From contig NZ_JARVRW010000004.1 of the NCBI RefSeq assembly GCF_030209475.1, positions 124,001-188,000 of the forward strand: a stretch of 64,000 bases of DNA. Reading direction: 5' to 3'. Below the pieces are notes generated by a model that did not search any database, had not been told where the DNA came from, and was given only the letters and a program-made list of their open reading frames with translations. The translations under genes and the position numbers were made by a program. Shown here piece by piece: positions 8,013-16,757 of the stretch; position 1 is the stretch's first letter; every line of letters begins with the position of its first letter. This stretch comes from Microbacterium sp. lyk4-40-TSB-66 (GTDB lineage: Bacteria; Actinomycetota; Actinomycetes; Actinomycetales; Microbacteriaceae).

Positions 8013-9140
8013 GTGACCCTGTTCGATGAGAACGTCGCCGTCGTGCCGGCGCCCCGGGAGCGGTGGAGTCGTCGCACCGTCACCGGCGTGTGGGCAATCA
8101 CCATCGCCTCGCTCGTCCTGCTCACCCTCACGTTCCTGCCCTCGGCCTACGTCATCCAGCAGCCCGGTCCGGTCTTCGACACCTTGGGCACCTCGAAGAA
8201 CGCCGACGGGCAGGACGTCCCGCTCATCTCGGTGCCGGACGAGGACGACACCGCCTCGACCGGGCAGCTCGATCTGCTGACGGTGCAGGTCAGCGGCAAT
8301 CGCGAGCGCACCCCCTCGTGGCTCGAGCTCGCCGGGGCGTGGTTCGACCGCTCCCGCGCCGTCGTGCCCATCGACCGCATCTTCCCCGCGGGCCAGAGCA
8401 CCGAGCAGCGCAACTCCGAGAACGCCGCCCTCATGACCGACTCGCAGAACGAGGCCAGCGCGGCCGCCCTCCGCGAGCTCGGGTACGACGTCCCGGCGGA
8501 GATCGCCGTGGCGAGCGTCGACGCCGACGGCGCCTCGGCGGGGCAGCTGCAGCAGGGCGACGTGATCACTTCGGTCGACGGCACGGCCGTCACGAGCGTC
8601 GATGCGATCCGTTCGAAGGTGCAGGATGCCGCGGGCGGCCCGGTCACCGTCGGCTTCGAGCGCGGCGACGTTCCGGGTTCCGCGCAGGTGACCCCCCGGG
8701 AGACGACGACGGACGGGCAGACGCAATACCTGCTGGGCGTCGTGCTCGGCATCACGTTCGATCTCCCCGTCGACGTCACCATCCAGCTGAACGACGTGGG
8801 CGGCCCGAGCGCGGGGATGATGTTCGCGCTCGGCATCATCGACAAGATGTCGCCGGGCGACCTCACCGGTGGGGTCCATTACGCCGGCACGGGCACGATC
8901 GACGCCGACGGCAACGTCGGACCGATCGGTGGCATCCGTCAGAAGCTCTACGGGGCGGTGGATGCCGGAGCGACGATGTTCCTGGCCCCCGAGGCGAACT
9001 GCAACGAAGTCGTCGGCCACGTGCCCGACGGCCTGCGGGTCTTCTCCACATCGACGCTCGAGCAGTCCTTGACGGTGCTGGAGACAGTGCGCGACGGGGG
9101 CGACCTCGACGCCCTCCCGACGTGTGGCTCGGGATCGTAG
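8013..9140 (+). CDS. PDZ and Lon-type membrane serine protease (YlbL family)
   Basis: A 375-residue secreted-side membrane protease. One N-terminal membrane helix (about 28-48) is followed by a short linker, a PDZ domain (about 160-225, with LQQGDVITSVDGTAV) and a C-terminal Lon-type proteolytic domain. The Ser-Lys dyad is visible: Ser266 in GGPSAGMM and Lys311 in GGIRQKLYGA. The family corresponds to mycobacterial Rv3194c and Bacillus YlbL. It precedes the UPF0182 gene by 43 bases, the conserved order. Its substrates are unknown. Confidence 0.92.
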   Translation: MTLFDENVAVVPAPRERWSRRTVTGVWAITIASLVLLTLTFLPSAYVIQQPGPVFDTLGTSKNADGQDVPLISVPDEDDTASTGQLDLLTVQVSGNRERTPSWLELAGAWFDRSRAVVPIDRIFPAGQSTEQRNSENAALMTDSQNEASAAALRELGYDVPAEIAVASVDADGASAGQLQQGDVITSVDGTAVTSVDAIRSKVQDAAGGPVTVGFERGDVPGSAQVTPRETTTDGQTQYLLGVVLGITFDLPVDVTIQLNDVGGPSAGMMFALGIIDKMSPGDLTGGVHYAGTGTIDADGNVGPIGGIRQKLYGAVDAGATMFLAPEANCNEVVGHVPDGLRVFSTSTLEQSLTVLETVRDGGDLDALPTCGSGS

Positions 9141-9171
9141 CATTCACGGCTTACCCCGAGAAGGCCACGCC

Positions 9172-9177
9172 TAGGAT
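9172..9177 (+). promoter_or_regulatory. Candidate -10 hexamer, leaderless start
   Basis: TAGGAT ends 6 bases before the GTG at 9184. It would let the UPF0182 gene be transcribed separately from the PDZ protease gene. Confidence 0.4.
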
Positions 9178-9183
9178 GAAGGG

Positions 9184-12141
9184 GTGACCACGACCTCAGC
9201 GCCGAACCAGGCCACGCCCCCGAACCGCTCCCGACGGATCGTCTCCATCACGCTGGCGGTGATCGCAGCGCTCGTCGTGGCGTTCTTCGTCTTCGCCAAC
9301 CTGTATTCCGACTGGCTGTGGTTCGCACAGCTGGGCTTCACCGGCGTGCTGACCACGCAGTGGATCGGACGCAGCGTGATGTTCGTCGTCGGCTTCCTGG
9401 CCATGGCGGTGCCGGTGTGGGGCGTCATCCAACTCGCTTACCGCTTGCGCCCGGTGTACGCGCGCCTCAACTCGCAGCTCGACCGCTACCAGGAGGTCGT
9501 GGAGCCGCTCCGCCGCCTCGCCATGTGGGGCATCCCGATCTTCTTCGGCTTCTTCGCCGGCTTCGCCTCATCCGCGCAGTGGGAGACCACCTGGTTGTGG
9601 GTCAACGGCGTGGCGACCTCCGTCACCGACCCGCAGTTCGGGCTCGACACAGGTTTCTATCTCTTCGCGATGCCGTTCTACGGCGCCGCCCTCGGCTTCG
9701 CCTCGGCCGTGGTGCTGGTGTGCCTGCTGCTCACCGGCGTCGTGTCGTACCTCTACGGTTCCGTGCGCGTCGGCCAGCGAGAGCTGCGCATCTCCAAGGC
9801 CGCCCGGATCCAGCTCGCCATCCTCGCCGGCCTCTACCTGCTGCTGCAGGGAGCGAGCCTGTGGCTGGACCGCTTCCGCACGCTCGTCGAGCCGTCGGAG
9901 CGCATCACGGGTCCCGGTTACGTGGGGGCGAACGCCGTCATCCCGGGCCAGACGATCCTCGCGATCGCCGCCGTCATCGTCGCCCTGGCGTTCTTCGTCA
10001 CGGCCTTCCTCGGCCGTTGGCGCTACCCCCTCATCGGTACCGCGCTGCTCGTCGTCTCCGCCGTCGTCGTGGGCGCGGCCATCCCGTGGGCGGTCACCAC
10101 CTTCCAGGTGCGTCCGAACGAGCTCACCCTCGAGAGCCAGTACTACCAGCGCAACCTCGACGGAACGAAGGCCGCCTACGGCATCGACAACGTCGAGAAA
10201 GAGAACTTCCAGGCCACGACCGAGGCCGAGGCCGGGCAGTTGCGCAACGACGCGGAATCCACCGCCCAGCTGCGCATCATGGACCCCGCCATCATCGGGC
10301 CCACCGTGCGCCAGCTCGAGCAGTACCGCGCGTACTACCAGTTCACGAACCCGCTCGACGTCGACCGCTACACGATCAACGGCCAGACCCAGGACACCGT
10401 GGTGTCGCTGCGCGAGCTCAACATCGGTCAGCTCGGTGACGCCGCTTCGTGGCAGAACACCACCCTCGTCTACACCCACGGCTACGGCATGGTGGCGGCC
10501 GCCGGTAACGAACGCACCGCGGACGGCGACCCGGTGTTCCTCGAGCAGGCCATCCCCGGGACCGGCTTCCTCACCGACCTGCAGTACCAGCCGCGCGTCT
10601 ACTTCGGCGAGCAGTCCCCGACGTACTCGATCGTGGGCGCGCCCGAGGGCACGGACCCGATCGAGCTCGACTACCCGCTGGGCGCGGACGGCGGCACCGA
10701 GACCCGCACCACGTTCGACGGCGACGGCGGACCGAGCGTGGGCAACGTCTTCAACCGCCTCATCTACGCGCTGAAGTTCCAGTCGGAGCAGATCCTCTTC
10801 TCCGACAGCGTCAACGAGTCGTCGCAGATCCTCTACGACCGCGACCCCAAGACGCGCGTTCAGAAGGCGGCGCCCTACCTGACGCTCGACAGCGACCCGT
10901 ACCCGACGGTCGTCGACGGCCGCATCAAGTGGGTCATCGACGGCTACACGACGAGCGCGAACTACCCGTACTCGACCGGTGTCTCGCTCTCTCGCGCGAT
11001 CGCCGACTCGAACAACCCGGCCCCGACCTACGCGCTGGATGACATCAACTACATCCGCAACTCGGTCAAGGCCACGGTGGACGCGTACGACGGCTCCGTC
11101 GACCTCTACGCGTGGGACGACGAGGATCCGCTGCTGAAGGCGTGGCAGAACATCTACCCGACCTCGCTCCAGCCCTGGAGCGCCATGTCGGCGGACCTGA
11201 TGAGCCACGTGCGCTACCCGACCGACCTGATGAAGGTGCAGCGCTCGATGCTCGGCGTCTACCACGTCGACGACGCGGTGTCGTTCTACCGTCAGGACAA
11301 CCGCTGGACCACCCCGAACGACCCGCAGGACCCGGCGACCTTCCAGCCGCCGTACTACCTGACGATGAAGATGCCGAGCCAGGACGACCCGTCGTACTCC
11401 ATGTTCACGAGCTTCATCCCGGCATCCCAGGGTGGACAGGCGCGAAACGTGCTGACCGGTTACCTCGCGGTGGATTCCAACGCCGGGGATCAAGCGGGGA
11501 CCAAACGGGACGACTACGGACGCCTCAGAATGCTCGTGATCGACGCGGCAACCACGGTGCCCGGACCCGGTCAGGTGCAGAACACCTTCGACTCCGATAC
11601 GGCCGTGTCGTCGCAGATCAACATCCTGCAGCAGGGCCAGTCAGAGGTACTGAACGGCAACTTGCTGACCCTCCCGGTCGGCGGCGGTCTGCTGTACGTG
11701 CAGCCGGTGTTCGTGCAGTCGTCCGGCGACACGCAGTTGCCGCAGCTGCGGCGCGTGCTGGTGGCGTTCGGCAACGAGATCGCGTTCGAGAACACGCTGA
11801 GCGAGGCGCTCGACACCCTGTTCGGCGGTGATTCCGGCGCCAACACGGGCGACGAGACCGTCACCCCGGTCGACCAGGGCCAGGGCGGAGACACCGGCGG
11901 CACCGGAGGCACCGGCGGCGGCACCACCGTCCCGGCCGGCGACTACGCCGCCGCGCTGCAGGAAGCGGGCGACGCACTCACCGCGCGACAGGCCGCGCTG
12001 ACGAGCGGCGACCTGACCGCGTTCGCCGCACAGGACGCCCGCCTCACGGCGGCGGTCCAGCGGCTGCTCGCCCTCGAGGCGGACGGGCAGGGTGGCTCGA
12101 GCACTCCGACTCCGACGCCCGAGGCCACGCCCGCGGGCTGA
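9184..12141 (+). CDS. UPF0182 family large membrane protein
   Basis: A 985-residue protein of the UPF0182 (COG1615) family; function unknown. The first 310 residues hold about seven membrane helices. A large, probably extracytoplasmic domain follows (for example QYYQRNLDGTKAAYGID and VRYPTDLMKVQR). The tail has a Gly/Thr-rich linker (about 900-925), a short helical segment and a Pro/Thr end. Length and layout match the family. The GTG start is supported by the TAGGAT hexamer upstream and by the onset of the conserved region. A hairpin follows the stop. Confidence 0.92.
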   Translation: MTTTSAPNQATPPNRSRRIVSITLAVIAALVVAFFVFANLYSDWLWFAQLGFTGVLTTQWIGRSVMFVVGFLAMAVPVWGVIQLAYRLRPVYARLNSQLDRYQEVVEPLRRLAMWGIPIFFGFFAGFASSAQWETTWLWVNGVATSVTDPQFGLDTGFYLFAMPFYGAALGFASAVVLVCLLLTGVVSYLYGSVRVGQRELRISKAARIQLAILAGLYLLLQGASLWLDRFRTLVEPSERITGPGYVGANAVIPGQTILAIAAVIVALAFFVTAFLGRWRYPLIGTALLVVSAVVVGAAIPWAVTTFQVRPNELTLESQYYQRNLDGTKAAYGIDNVEKENFQATTEAEAGQLRNDAESTAQLRIMDPAIIGPTVRQLEQYRAYYQFTNPLDVDRYTINGQTQDTVVSLRELNIGQLGDAASWQNTTLVYTHGYGMVAAAGNERTADGDPVFLEQAIPGTGFLTDLQYQPRVYFGEQSPTYSIVGAPEGTDPIELDYPLGADGGTETRTTFDGDGGPSVGNVFNRLIYALKFQSEQILFSDSVNESSQILYDRDPKTRVQKAAPYLTLDSDPYPTVVDGRIKWVIDGYTTSANYPYSTGVSLSRAIADSNNPAPTYALDDINYIRNSVKATVDAYDGSVDLYAWDDEDPLLKAWQNIYPTSLQPWSAMSADLMSHVRYPTDLMKVQRSMLGVYHVDDAVSFYRQDNRWTTPNDPQDPATFQPPYYLTMKMPSQDDPSYSMFTSFIPASQGGQARNVLTGYLAVDSNAGDQAGTKRDDYGRLRMLVIDAATTVPGPGQVQNTFDSDTAVSSQINILQQGQSEVLNGNLLTLPVGGGLLYVQPVFVQSSGDTQLPQLRRVLVAFGNEIAFENTLSEALDTLFGGDSGANTGDETVTPVDQGQGGDTGGTGGTGGGTTVPAGDYAAALQEAGDALTARQAALTSGDLTAFAAQDARLTAAVQRLLALEADGQGGSSTPTPTPEATPAG

Positions 12142-12154
12142 TCACCCTCACCAA

Positions 12155-12190
12155 GACGCCGGCGCTCCGCATCCGCGGGGCGCCGGCGTC
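12155..12190 (+). terminator. Hairpin after the UPF0182 gene
   Basis: Arms GACGCCGGCGC (12155-12165) and GCGCCGGCGTC (12180-12190) pair perfectly, 13 bases after the stop. No strong T-tract follows. Confidence 0.65.
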
Positions 12191-12248
12191 GTCGTATCCG
12201 GCGGTTGTCGAACCTCGGCCGGGGACCCGTCGAGTGTCGGGGACGCGT

Positions 12249-12306
12249 TGAGTGTCCCGAACACGCCGGTCTCCGTGCTCGTCAGCGGCGAGTCTTGGAC
12301 ACTCGA
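12249..12306. repeat. Degenerate REP-like palindrome
   Basis: GAGTGTCC at 12250 and GGACACTC at 12297 are the same ends as the two better copies downstream, but the interior no longer pairs well. Probably a decayed copy. Confidence 0.45.
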
Positions 12307-12330
12307 CGGCGGCGGGCGTGCCCCCGCCCT

Positions 12331-12384
12331 GAGTGTCCACGACACCCGGACCGATGCCAAAACGTCCGGGTGCTCTGGACACTC
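12331..12384. repeat. REP-like imperfect palindrome, copy 1
   Basis: Arms 12331-12351 and 12364-12384 match at 18 of 21 positions around a 12-base loop. The arms begin GAGTGTCCA and end CACCCGGAC. Confidence 0.75.
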
Positions 12385-12469
12385 CACTGAGATCGTGGCG
12401 CTCGCACCCGCCCACCGCACCCTCGCAGAGGTGGTGGCCGCATCGGCGCGGCGCCTCTACTCACGCAGC

Positions 12470-12524
12470 GAGTGTCCACAACACCCGGACGAATCTCGAA
12501 AGCGTCCGGGTGTTCTGGACATTC
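12470..12524. repeat. REP-like imperfect palindrome, copy 2
   Basis: Arms 12470-12491 and 12503-12524 match at 20 of 22 positions. The arm sequence is that of copy 1 while the loop differs, as expected for a dispersed palindromic element rather than a local duplication. Confidence 0.75.
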
Positions 12525-12559
12525 AACATGGGCGCGCCGCTCGCACGCGCCGCGCTCCG

Positions 12560-12725
12560 CGACACTGACCCTCGCGCCGTGACCCTTGGCACCGACCCCT
12601 CGCCGGGACCCACGACACCGACCCTCGCGCCGTGACCCTCGGCACCGACCCCTCGCCGGGACCCGCGACACCGACCCTCGCGCCGTGACCCTCGGCACCG
12701 ACCCCTCGCCGGGACCCACGACACC
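12560..12725. repeat. 53-bp tandem repeat, three full copies
   Basis: Units start at 12560, 12613 and 12666, with a fourth beginning at 12719 that soon degenerates. Each unit is made of two related halves of about 26-27 bases containing CACCGACCC. Together with the palindromes it fills the 649-base gap 12142-12790, which holds no credible gene. Confidence 0.85.
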
Positions 12726-12790
12726 GACCCCTTGCCGCGACCGTCGACACCGCCCCTCGCCGGGGCCAGCGACCCTCGACCCGCCACGCG

Positions 12791-13681
12791 CTACGCGCTG
12801 AGGAACCACCACCAGATCAGCAGCATCGTCGTGCCGAAGCCGGCGATCTGGTTGAGCCAGAGGAAGCGGTTCCATCCGGCGGTGGCGCGGTCGCTCTCGG
12901 CATCCGTCACGTTCCGATACGGCCAGCAGACCACCAGATAAGGGATCACCAGCACAGCCGCGAGCGGCCCCGGCCAGGCGGTGAACAGCATGGCCACCCC
13001 GGCCAGTGCGTACGCGGCGAGGGCGAAGCGCACGGTCCACCGCGCTCCGCGGGCGGTCGCGATCGACGAGATGTCGGCGGCGCGGTCGGCCTCGACGTCC
13101 TGCACGGCTCCGAAGGCGTGCGACGCGACGCCCCATAGCGCGAACGCGACGAAGACGAACACGAGCTGCGGCGTCCAGACGGCGCCCGCGAGCACGAAAC
13201 CGTACACGGCGGGGGAGAAGAAGTGGATGCTGCTGGTCATCGAGTCGAGGAACGGCCGTTCCTTCAGACGCAGCGGGGGAGCGGAGTAGAACACGACGAA
13301 GAAGAGGCTGAGCGCCAGCACGAGCCACGACGACGGCGACCCGATGACGACGAGGTACACCACGAACGGAAGGCACGACAGGGCAGAGGCCCAGAGCGTG
13401 ATCGGGTGCATGCGCTTGGCGAGCACCGCGCCGTGCGTGCCGCCCTTGCGAGGGTTGCGCAGGTCGGATTCGTAGTCGAACACATCGTTCACGCCGTACA
13501 TCGCGAGGTTGTACGGCACGAGGAAGAAGACGATGCCGACGATCAGCGGCGCGTCGATCTGGCGCGTCGTCAGCAGGTACGCGGCGGCGAACGGGAAGGC
13601 CGTGTTGATCCAGCTCACCGGACGAGACGACACGAACAGCTCGCGCACGACGCGAGCCGGTGTCAGGGCGGGCAGAGTCAT
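12791..13681 (-). CDS. crtEb: Lycopene elongase (UbiA-type prenyltransferase)
   Basis: A 296-residue membrane prenyltransferase with about eight helices. It adds C5 prenyl groups to lycopene to give C45/C50 carotenoids. The first Asp-rich motif is NDVFDYESD (YGVNDVFDYESDLRNPRKGG); the second is DVEADRAADI. The UbiA fold alone could mean other prenyl acceptors, but the last place in a crt operon with heterodimeric cyclase genes makes lycopene elongase the best call. The start at 13681 overlaps the crtYf stop as ATGA. The longer frame upstream runs into crtYf and is not used. Confidence 0.9.
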   Translation of the reverse strand: MTLPALTPARVVRELFVSSRPVSWINTAFPFAAAYLLTTRQIDAPLIVGIVFFLVPYNLAMYGVNDVFDYESDLRNPRKGGTHGAVLAKRMHPITLWASALSCLPFVVYLVVIGSPSSWLVLALSLFFVVFYSAPPLRLKERPFLDSMTSSIHFFSPAVYGFVLAGAVWTPQLVFVFVAFALWGVASHAFGAVQDVEADRAADISSIATARGARWTVRFALAAYALAGVAMLFTAWPGPLAAVLVIPYLVVCWPYRNVTDAESDRATAGWNRFLWLNQIAGFGTTMLLIWWWFLSA

Positions 13682-13995
13682 GCGGCATCCTTCGACGACG
13701 TGTGGGGGGAGAGAAGTGCGTACACCGCCGGTACGAGGAACGCGGCGCACAGCGGGTACGCGAAGTCCTCGATCGGGGCGAGCCCGAGGCGCAGCCCGCT
13801 GAGGTGCTCGGCGGGGTAGCTGAAGAGGTCGACCGCGATCATGAGGTTGTCGAACACCAGGGTGAGTCCGATCAGCACCAGGGCGAGAAGACCCGAGGAT
13901 GCCATGCGCTCGCGGAACCGCGGGCGCCCTCGTGTCGCGAGGGTCACGAGCACCGTGACGATCACGAAGGGAAGGACGATGAGCGGGTACGTCAC
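13678..13995 (-). CDS. crtYf: Lycopene cyclase subunit, CrtYf type
   Basis: A 105-residue membrane protein with three helices, including PLIVLPFVIVTVLVTLAT and the family-like block PAEHLSGLRLGLAPIEDF. C50 producers such as Corynebacterium use two small proteins, CrtYe and CrtYf, that act as a heterodimeric epsilon- or gamma-type cyclase on the elongated chain. The GTG start at 13995 overlaps the crtYe stop (GTGA), and the end overlaps crtEb. Ring type cannot be read from sequence by eye. Confidence 0.85.
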   Translation of the reverse strand: MTYPLIVLPFVIVTVLVTLATRGRPRFRERMASSGLLALVLIGLTLVFDNLMIAVDLFSYPAEHLSGLRLGLAPIEDFAYPLCAAFLVPAVYALLSPHTSSKDAA

Positions 13996-14333
13996 GCGCT
14001 CCCCCGGACGGTTCCGCGAGAGCGGGCGCGCGCCCGGCGCTCGAAGACCGCGAACATCACGAGCGACAGGTAACTCAGGAACAGGAGGAAGAACACCTCT
14101 TCGAGCGGCAGGTGGGGGGCGAGCTCGACCCCCACGAAGAGCGGACTCTCGCCCTTCACGAAGACCCCCGTCACGATCCCCACGGCATCCCACACGAGGA
14201 AGAACGCCGTCGCGATCAGCACCGTGAGGATCGTGCGCAGCGGGGCGACCCGCAACGCCAGCACGAACTTCATGTCGATCGCGATCATGCCCGCCAGCGA
14301 GAACAGGATCGCGCCCAGGTAGATCCCGGGCAC
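13992..14333 (-). CDS. crtYe: Lycopene cyclase subunit, CrtYe type
   Basis: A 113-residue protein with three membrane helices. FVGVELAPHLPLEEVFFLLFLSY includes the PLEE motif typical of CrtY/CrtYe cyclase halves. It partners the adjacent crtYf product. The GTG start is one base beyond the crtI stop, so it is translationally coupled. Confidence 0.87.
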   Translation of the reverse strand: MPGIYLGAILFSLAGMIAIDMKFVLALRVAPLRTILTVLIATAFFLVWDAVGIVTGVFVKGESPLFVGVELAPHLPLEEVFFLLFLSYLSLVMFAVFERRARARSRGTVRGSA

Positions 14334-14334
14334 C

Positions 14335-15891
14335 TCAGACCGCCGCGCGTGCGGGCTCTGCCAGGGGGCCGGGGGAGGTGTCGCCCGTCATGCGCTTGAC
14401 GACGAGTTCGGCCGAGATGAGGCACATCGGCAGGCCGATGCCGGGGAGCACCGACGTTCCGGCGTAGAACAGGTTCTTCACCTTGCGCGAGCGGTTCTTC
14501 GGCCGGAAGATCGCGCTCTGGGTCAGCGTGTGCGCGAGCCCGAGCGAGTTGCCGTGCCAGGCGTGCAGGTCGTTCGCGAAGTCCTCGGGGGCGATGGTGC
14601 GGCGCACGACGATGCGCTCGGCGAGATCCGGGATGCCGGTCCACTCGGCGATCTGGGCGATCACCCGGTCCGCGGCCTTCTCGATCCGCTCGTCGCCCGC
14701 GCCCGAGACGCCGCCGCGCCCGCTCTCGGGATCGGCCGGCACGGGAACCAGCACGAAGAGGTTCTCGTGTCCTGCGGGAGCGACCGAGTCGTCGGTCGTA
14801 CTCGGGCGGCAGATGTAGATCGACGCGGGGTCGGGGATCTTCTTGTCGTCCCCGAAGATCGCGTCGAAGTTGGTGTGCCAGTCGTCCGTGAACAGCAGCG
14901 TGTGGTGCGTGAGCTGCGGCAGCTCGCCCTTCACGCCGAGCAGGAGCAGCAGGGCGCCGGGGCTGGGGACCTTGTCCTTCCACCACTTCTCCGGGTACTG
15001 GCGGTCCTTCGCCTCGAGCAGGTCGTTCTCGGTGTGGTGGAGGTCGGCGCCCGAGACCACGGCATCCGCCGAGATGACGCGTCCGTCGGCCAGCCGTACG
15101 CCCCGGGCGACACCCGACTCGGTGATGATGGCATCCACCGGGGTGGAGGTCTCGATACGCACGCCGCGCTCGCGCGCGAGCTTCTCGATCGCCGCGATGA
15201 TCTCGGTCATGCCGCCCTTGGGGTACAGCACGCCGTCGCCGAGGTCGAGGTGACTCATGAGGTGGTAAAGGCTCGGGACCTCGAACGGGGAGCCGCCGAG
15301 GAACACCGCCGGGTAGGCGAGGATCTGCTGCAGGCGGGTGTTCTGGAAGTCGGTGGTGACGCGGCTCCACAGTGTGCGGGTGAGCAGCGGGATCAGCGTC
15401 GGCAGGCGCTTCACCAGAGCCGGGTCGCGCAGGCCCTTCGTCGACGAGTACGGGTCGTACAGGAACTTGGACGTCGAGAGCTCGTACGCGTCTTTCGCGG
15501 AGTCCAGGTAGGCGTCGATGTTGTCGCCCGAGCCGGGCTCGTGCTCCTCGAACAGCGCGCGCACGGCCTCTCGTCCCGAGACGATATCGATCGGCTCACC
15601 CTTCCCGGGAGGGCCGTAGACGCGGTAGGCCGGGTCGAGGCGCACGAGGTCGAGCTGTTCCGCGGCGCTCGTGCCGAGCAACTGGAAGAAGTGGTCGAAC
15701 ACCTCGGGCATGAGGTACCAGCTGGGGCCCGTGTCGAAGCGGAACCCGTCGCTGGCCCATGACCCGGCTCGGCCACCCAGGTCGTCGCGGGCCTCGAACA
15801 GTTGGACGTCGTGCCCGCGGTCCGCGAGCAGGGCGGCCGTACCGAGTCCGGCGATTCCGCCTCCGACGACGACGATGCGCTGGGCGCTCAT
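14335..15891 (-). CDS. crtI: Phytoene desaturase
   Basis: A 518-residue FAD enzyme that converts phytoene to lycopene. The N-terminal dinucleotide motif is VVVGGGIAGLGTAALLADRG (residues 7-26), then EARDDLGGRAG and FDTGPSWYLMP. The C-terminal signature FYAGTSVLPGIGLPMCLISA is typical of CrtI. Length is normal for the family. It overlaps crtB by four bases at its start, ATGA. Confidence 0.95.
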   Translation of the reverse strand: MSAQRIVVVGGGIAGLGTAALLADRGHDVQLFEARDDLGGRAGSWASDGFRFDTGPSWYLMPEVFDHFFQLLGTSAAEQLDLVRLDPAYRVYGPPGKGEPIDIVSGREAVRALFEEHEPGSGDNIDAYLDSAKDAYELSTSKFLYDPYSSTKGLRDPALVKRLPTLIPLLTRTLWSRVTTDFQNTRLQQILAYPAVFLGGSPFEVPSLYHLMSHLDLGDGVLYPKGGMTEIIAAIEKLARERGVRIETSTPVDAIITESGVARGVRLADGRVISADAVVSGADLHHTENDLLEAKDRQYPEKWWKDKVPSPGALLLLLGVKGELPQLTHHTLLFTDDWHTNFDAIFGDDKKIPDPASIYICRPSTTDDSVAPAGHENLFVLVPVPADPESGRGGVSGAGDERIEKAADRVIAQIAEWTGIPDLAERIVVRRTIAPEDFANDLHAWHGNSLGLAHTLTQSAIFRPKNRSRKVKNLFYAGTSVLPGIGLPMCLISAELVVKRMTGDTSPGPLAEPARAAV

Positions 15892-16757
15892 GAGCGGGAA
15901 CCTTTCGGAGGACGCCCCAGGAGGGCGCGAGCGGCGAGGGTGGCTTTGACACCGTCGGGGACGCGGACGCGGGGGGCGCCGGCGGGGGCTGTGCGGAGGC
16001 GGCGCGACAGCTCCGCGAAGAGGTCGTGCGCGGTGGTCACGGCGGCCCGGCAGTCGGGCGGGAGGTGCGGGATGACGGATGCCGCGGCGGCGAGGTCGGC
16101 GTCGATCCGGTCGAGCACCGCGGTGCGTCGCTCGTCGTCGGCCGCGCCGTCGAGGTAGTCGCGGCCGAGGCGGTCGGCGTCATCGGCGAGGTCGCGCAGG
16201 AAGTTCACGTCTTGGAAGGCGGCACCCAGACGCCGGGCGCCGTCGACGAGGTCGGCCGCCGGGCGGGCGGGAGCCGACATGCCGGCGTTGAGGAACACCT
16301 GCAGGCACATGAGCCCCACGACCTCCGCCGACCCGTAGACGTACGCGTCGTGCGACAGGTCGTCGTGGGCGGCGGTGTCGATGTCGGTGCGCATCGAGGC
16401 GAAGAAGGGGGCGATGAGGTCGGCGCCGATGCCGCACTCACGAGCGGTGCGGGCGAAGGCGTGCACGACGAGGTTGGCGCTGAAGCCAGTGGCGATGGCA
16501 TCCATCACCTCGTTCTCGAGACCGTCGAGGACGGCGCGCTCGCGCTCGGGGCTCAGACCGGCGTCGTGGGCGGGACCGTCGACGATCTCGTCGGCGACGC
16601 GCACCAGGGCGTAGACGTTGCGCACGTGCGGGCGGGGCCGAGCGCCCAGCAGTCGGGTGGCGATGCCGAAAGACGTGGAGTACCGGTTGATCACCGCGGC
16701 CGCGGCGTCGTCGGCCGTCTGCGAATAGAGCTCGAGTCCCGTGTGGGCGGTGGTCAC
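15888..16757 (-). CDS. crtB: Phytoene synthase
   Basis: A 289-residue head-to-head prenyl synthase joining two geranylgeranyl diphosphates. The Asp-rich motifs are RVADEIVD (about 53-60) and NFLRDLADDADRLGRDY. The start is GTG at 16757, overlapping the crtE stop as GTGA, and it fits the family N-terminus (NRYSTSFGIATRLL). A longer frame upstream lies within crtE and is rejected. Confidence 0.94.
   Translation of the reverse strand: MTTAHTGLELYSQTADDAAAAVINRYSTSFGIATRLLGARPRPHVRNVYALVRVADEIVDGPAHDAGLSPERERAVLDGLENEVMDAIATGFSANLVVHAFARTARECGIGADLIAPFFASMRTDIDTAAHDDLSHDAYVYGSAEVVGLMCLQVFLNAGMSAPARPAADLVDGARRLGAAFQDVNFLRDLADDADRLGRDYLDGAADDERRTAVLDRIDADLAAAASVIPHLPPDCRAAVTTAHDLFAELSRRLRTAPAGAPRVRVPDGVKATLAARALLGRPPKGSRS

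Noticed and set aside
12560..12725. Possible CRISPR array
   Set aside because: The units are head-to-tail with no unique spacers and no cas genes.
12282..13688. A 468-residue minus-strand frame across the repeats
   Set aside because: It is out of frame with crtEb, and repeat-derived for much of its length.
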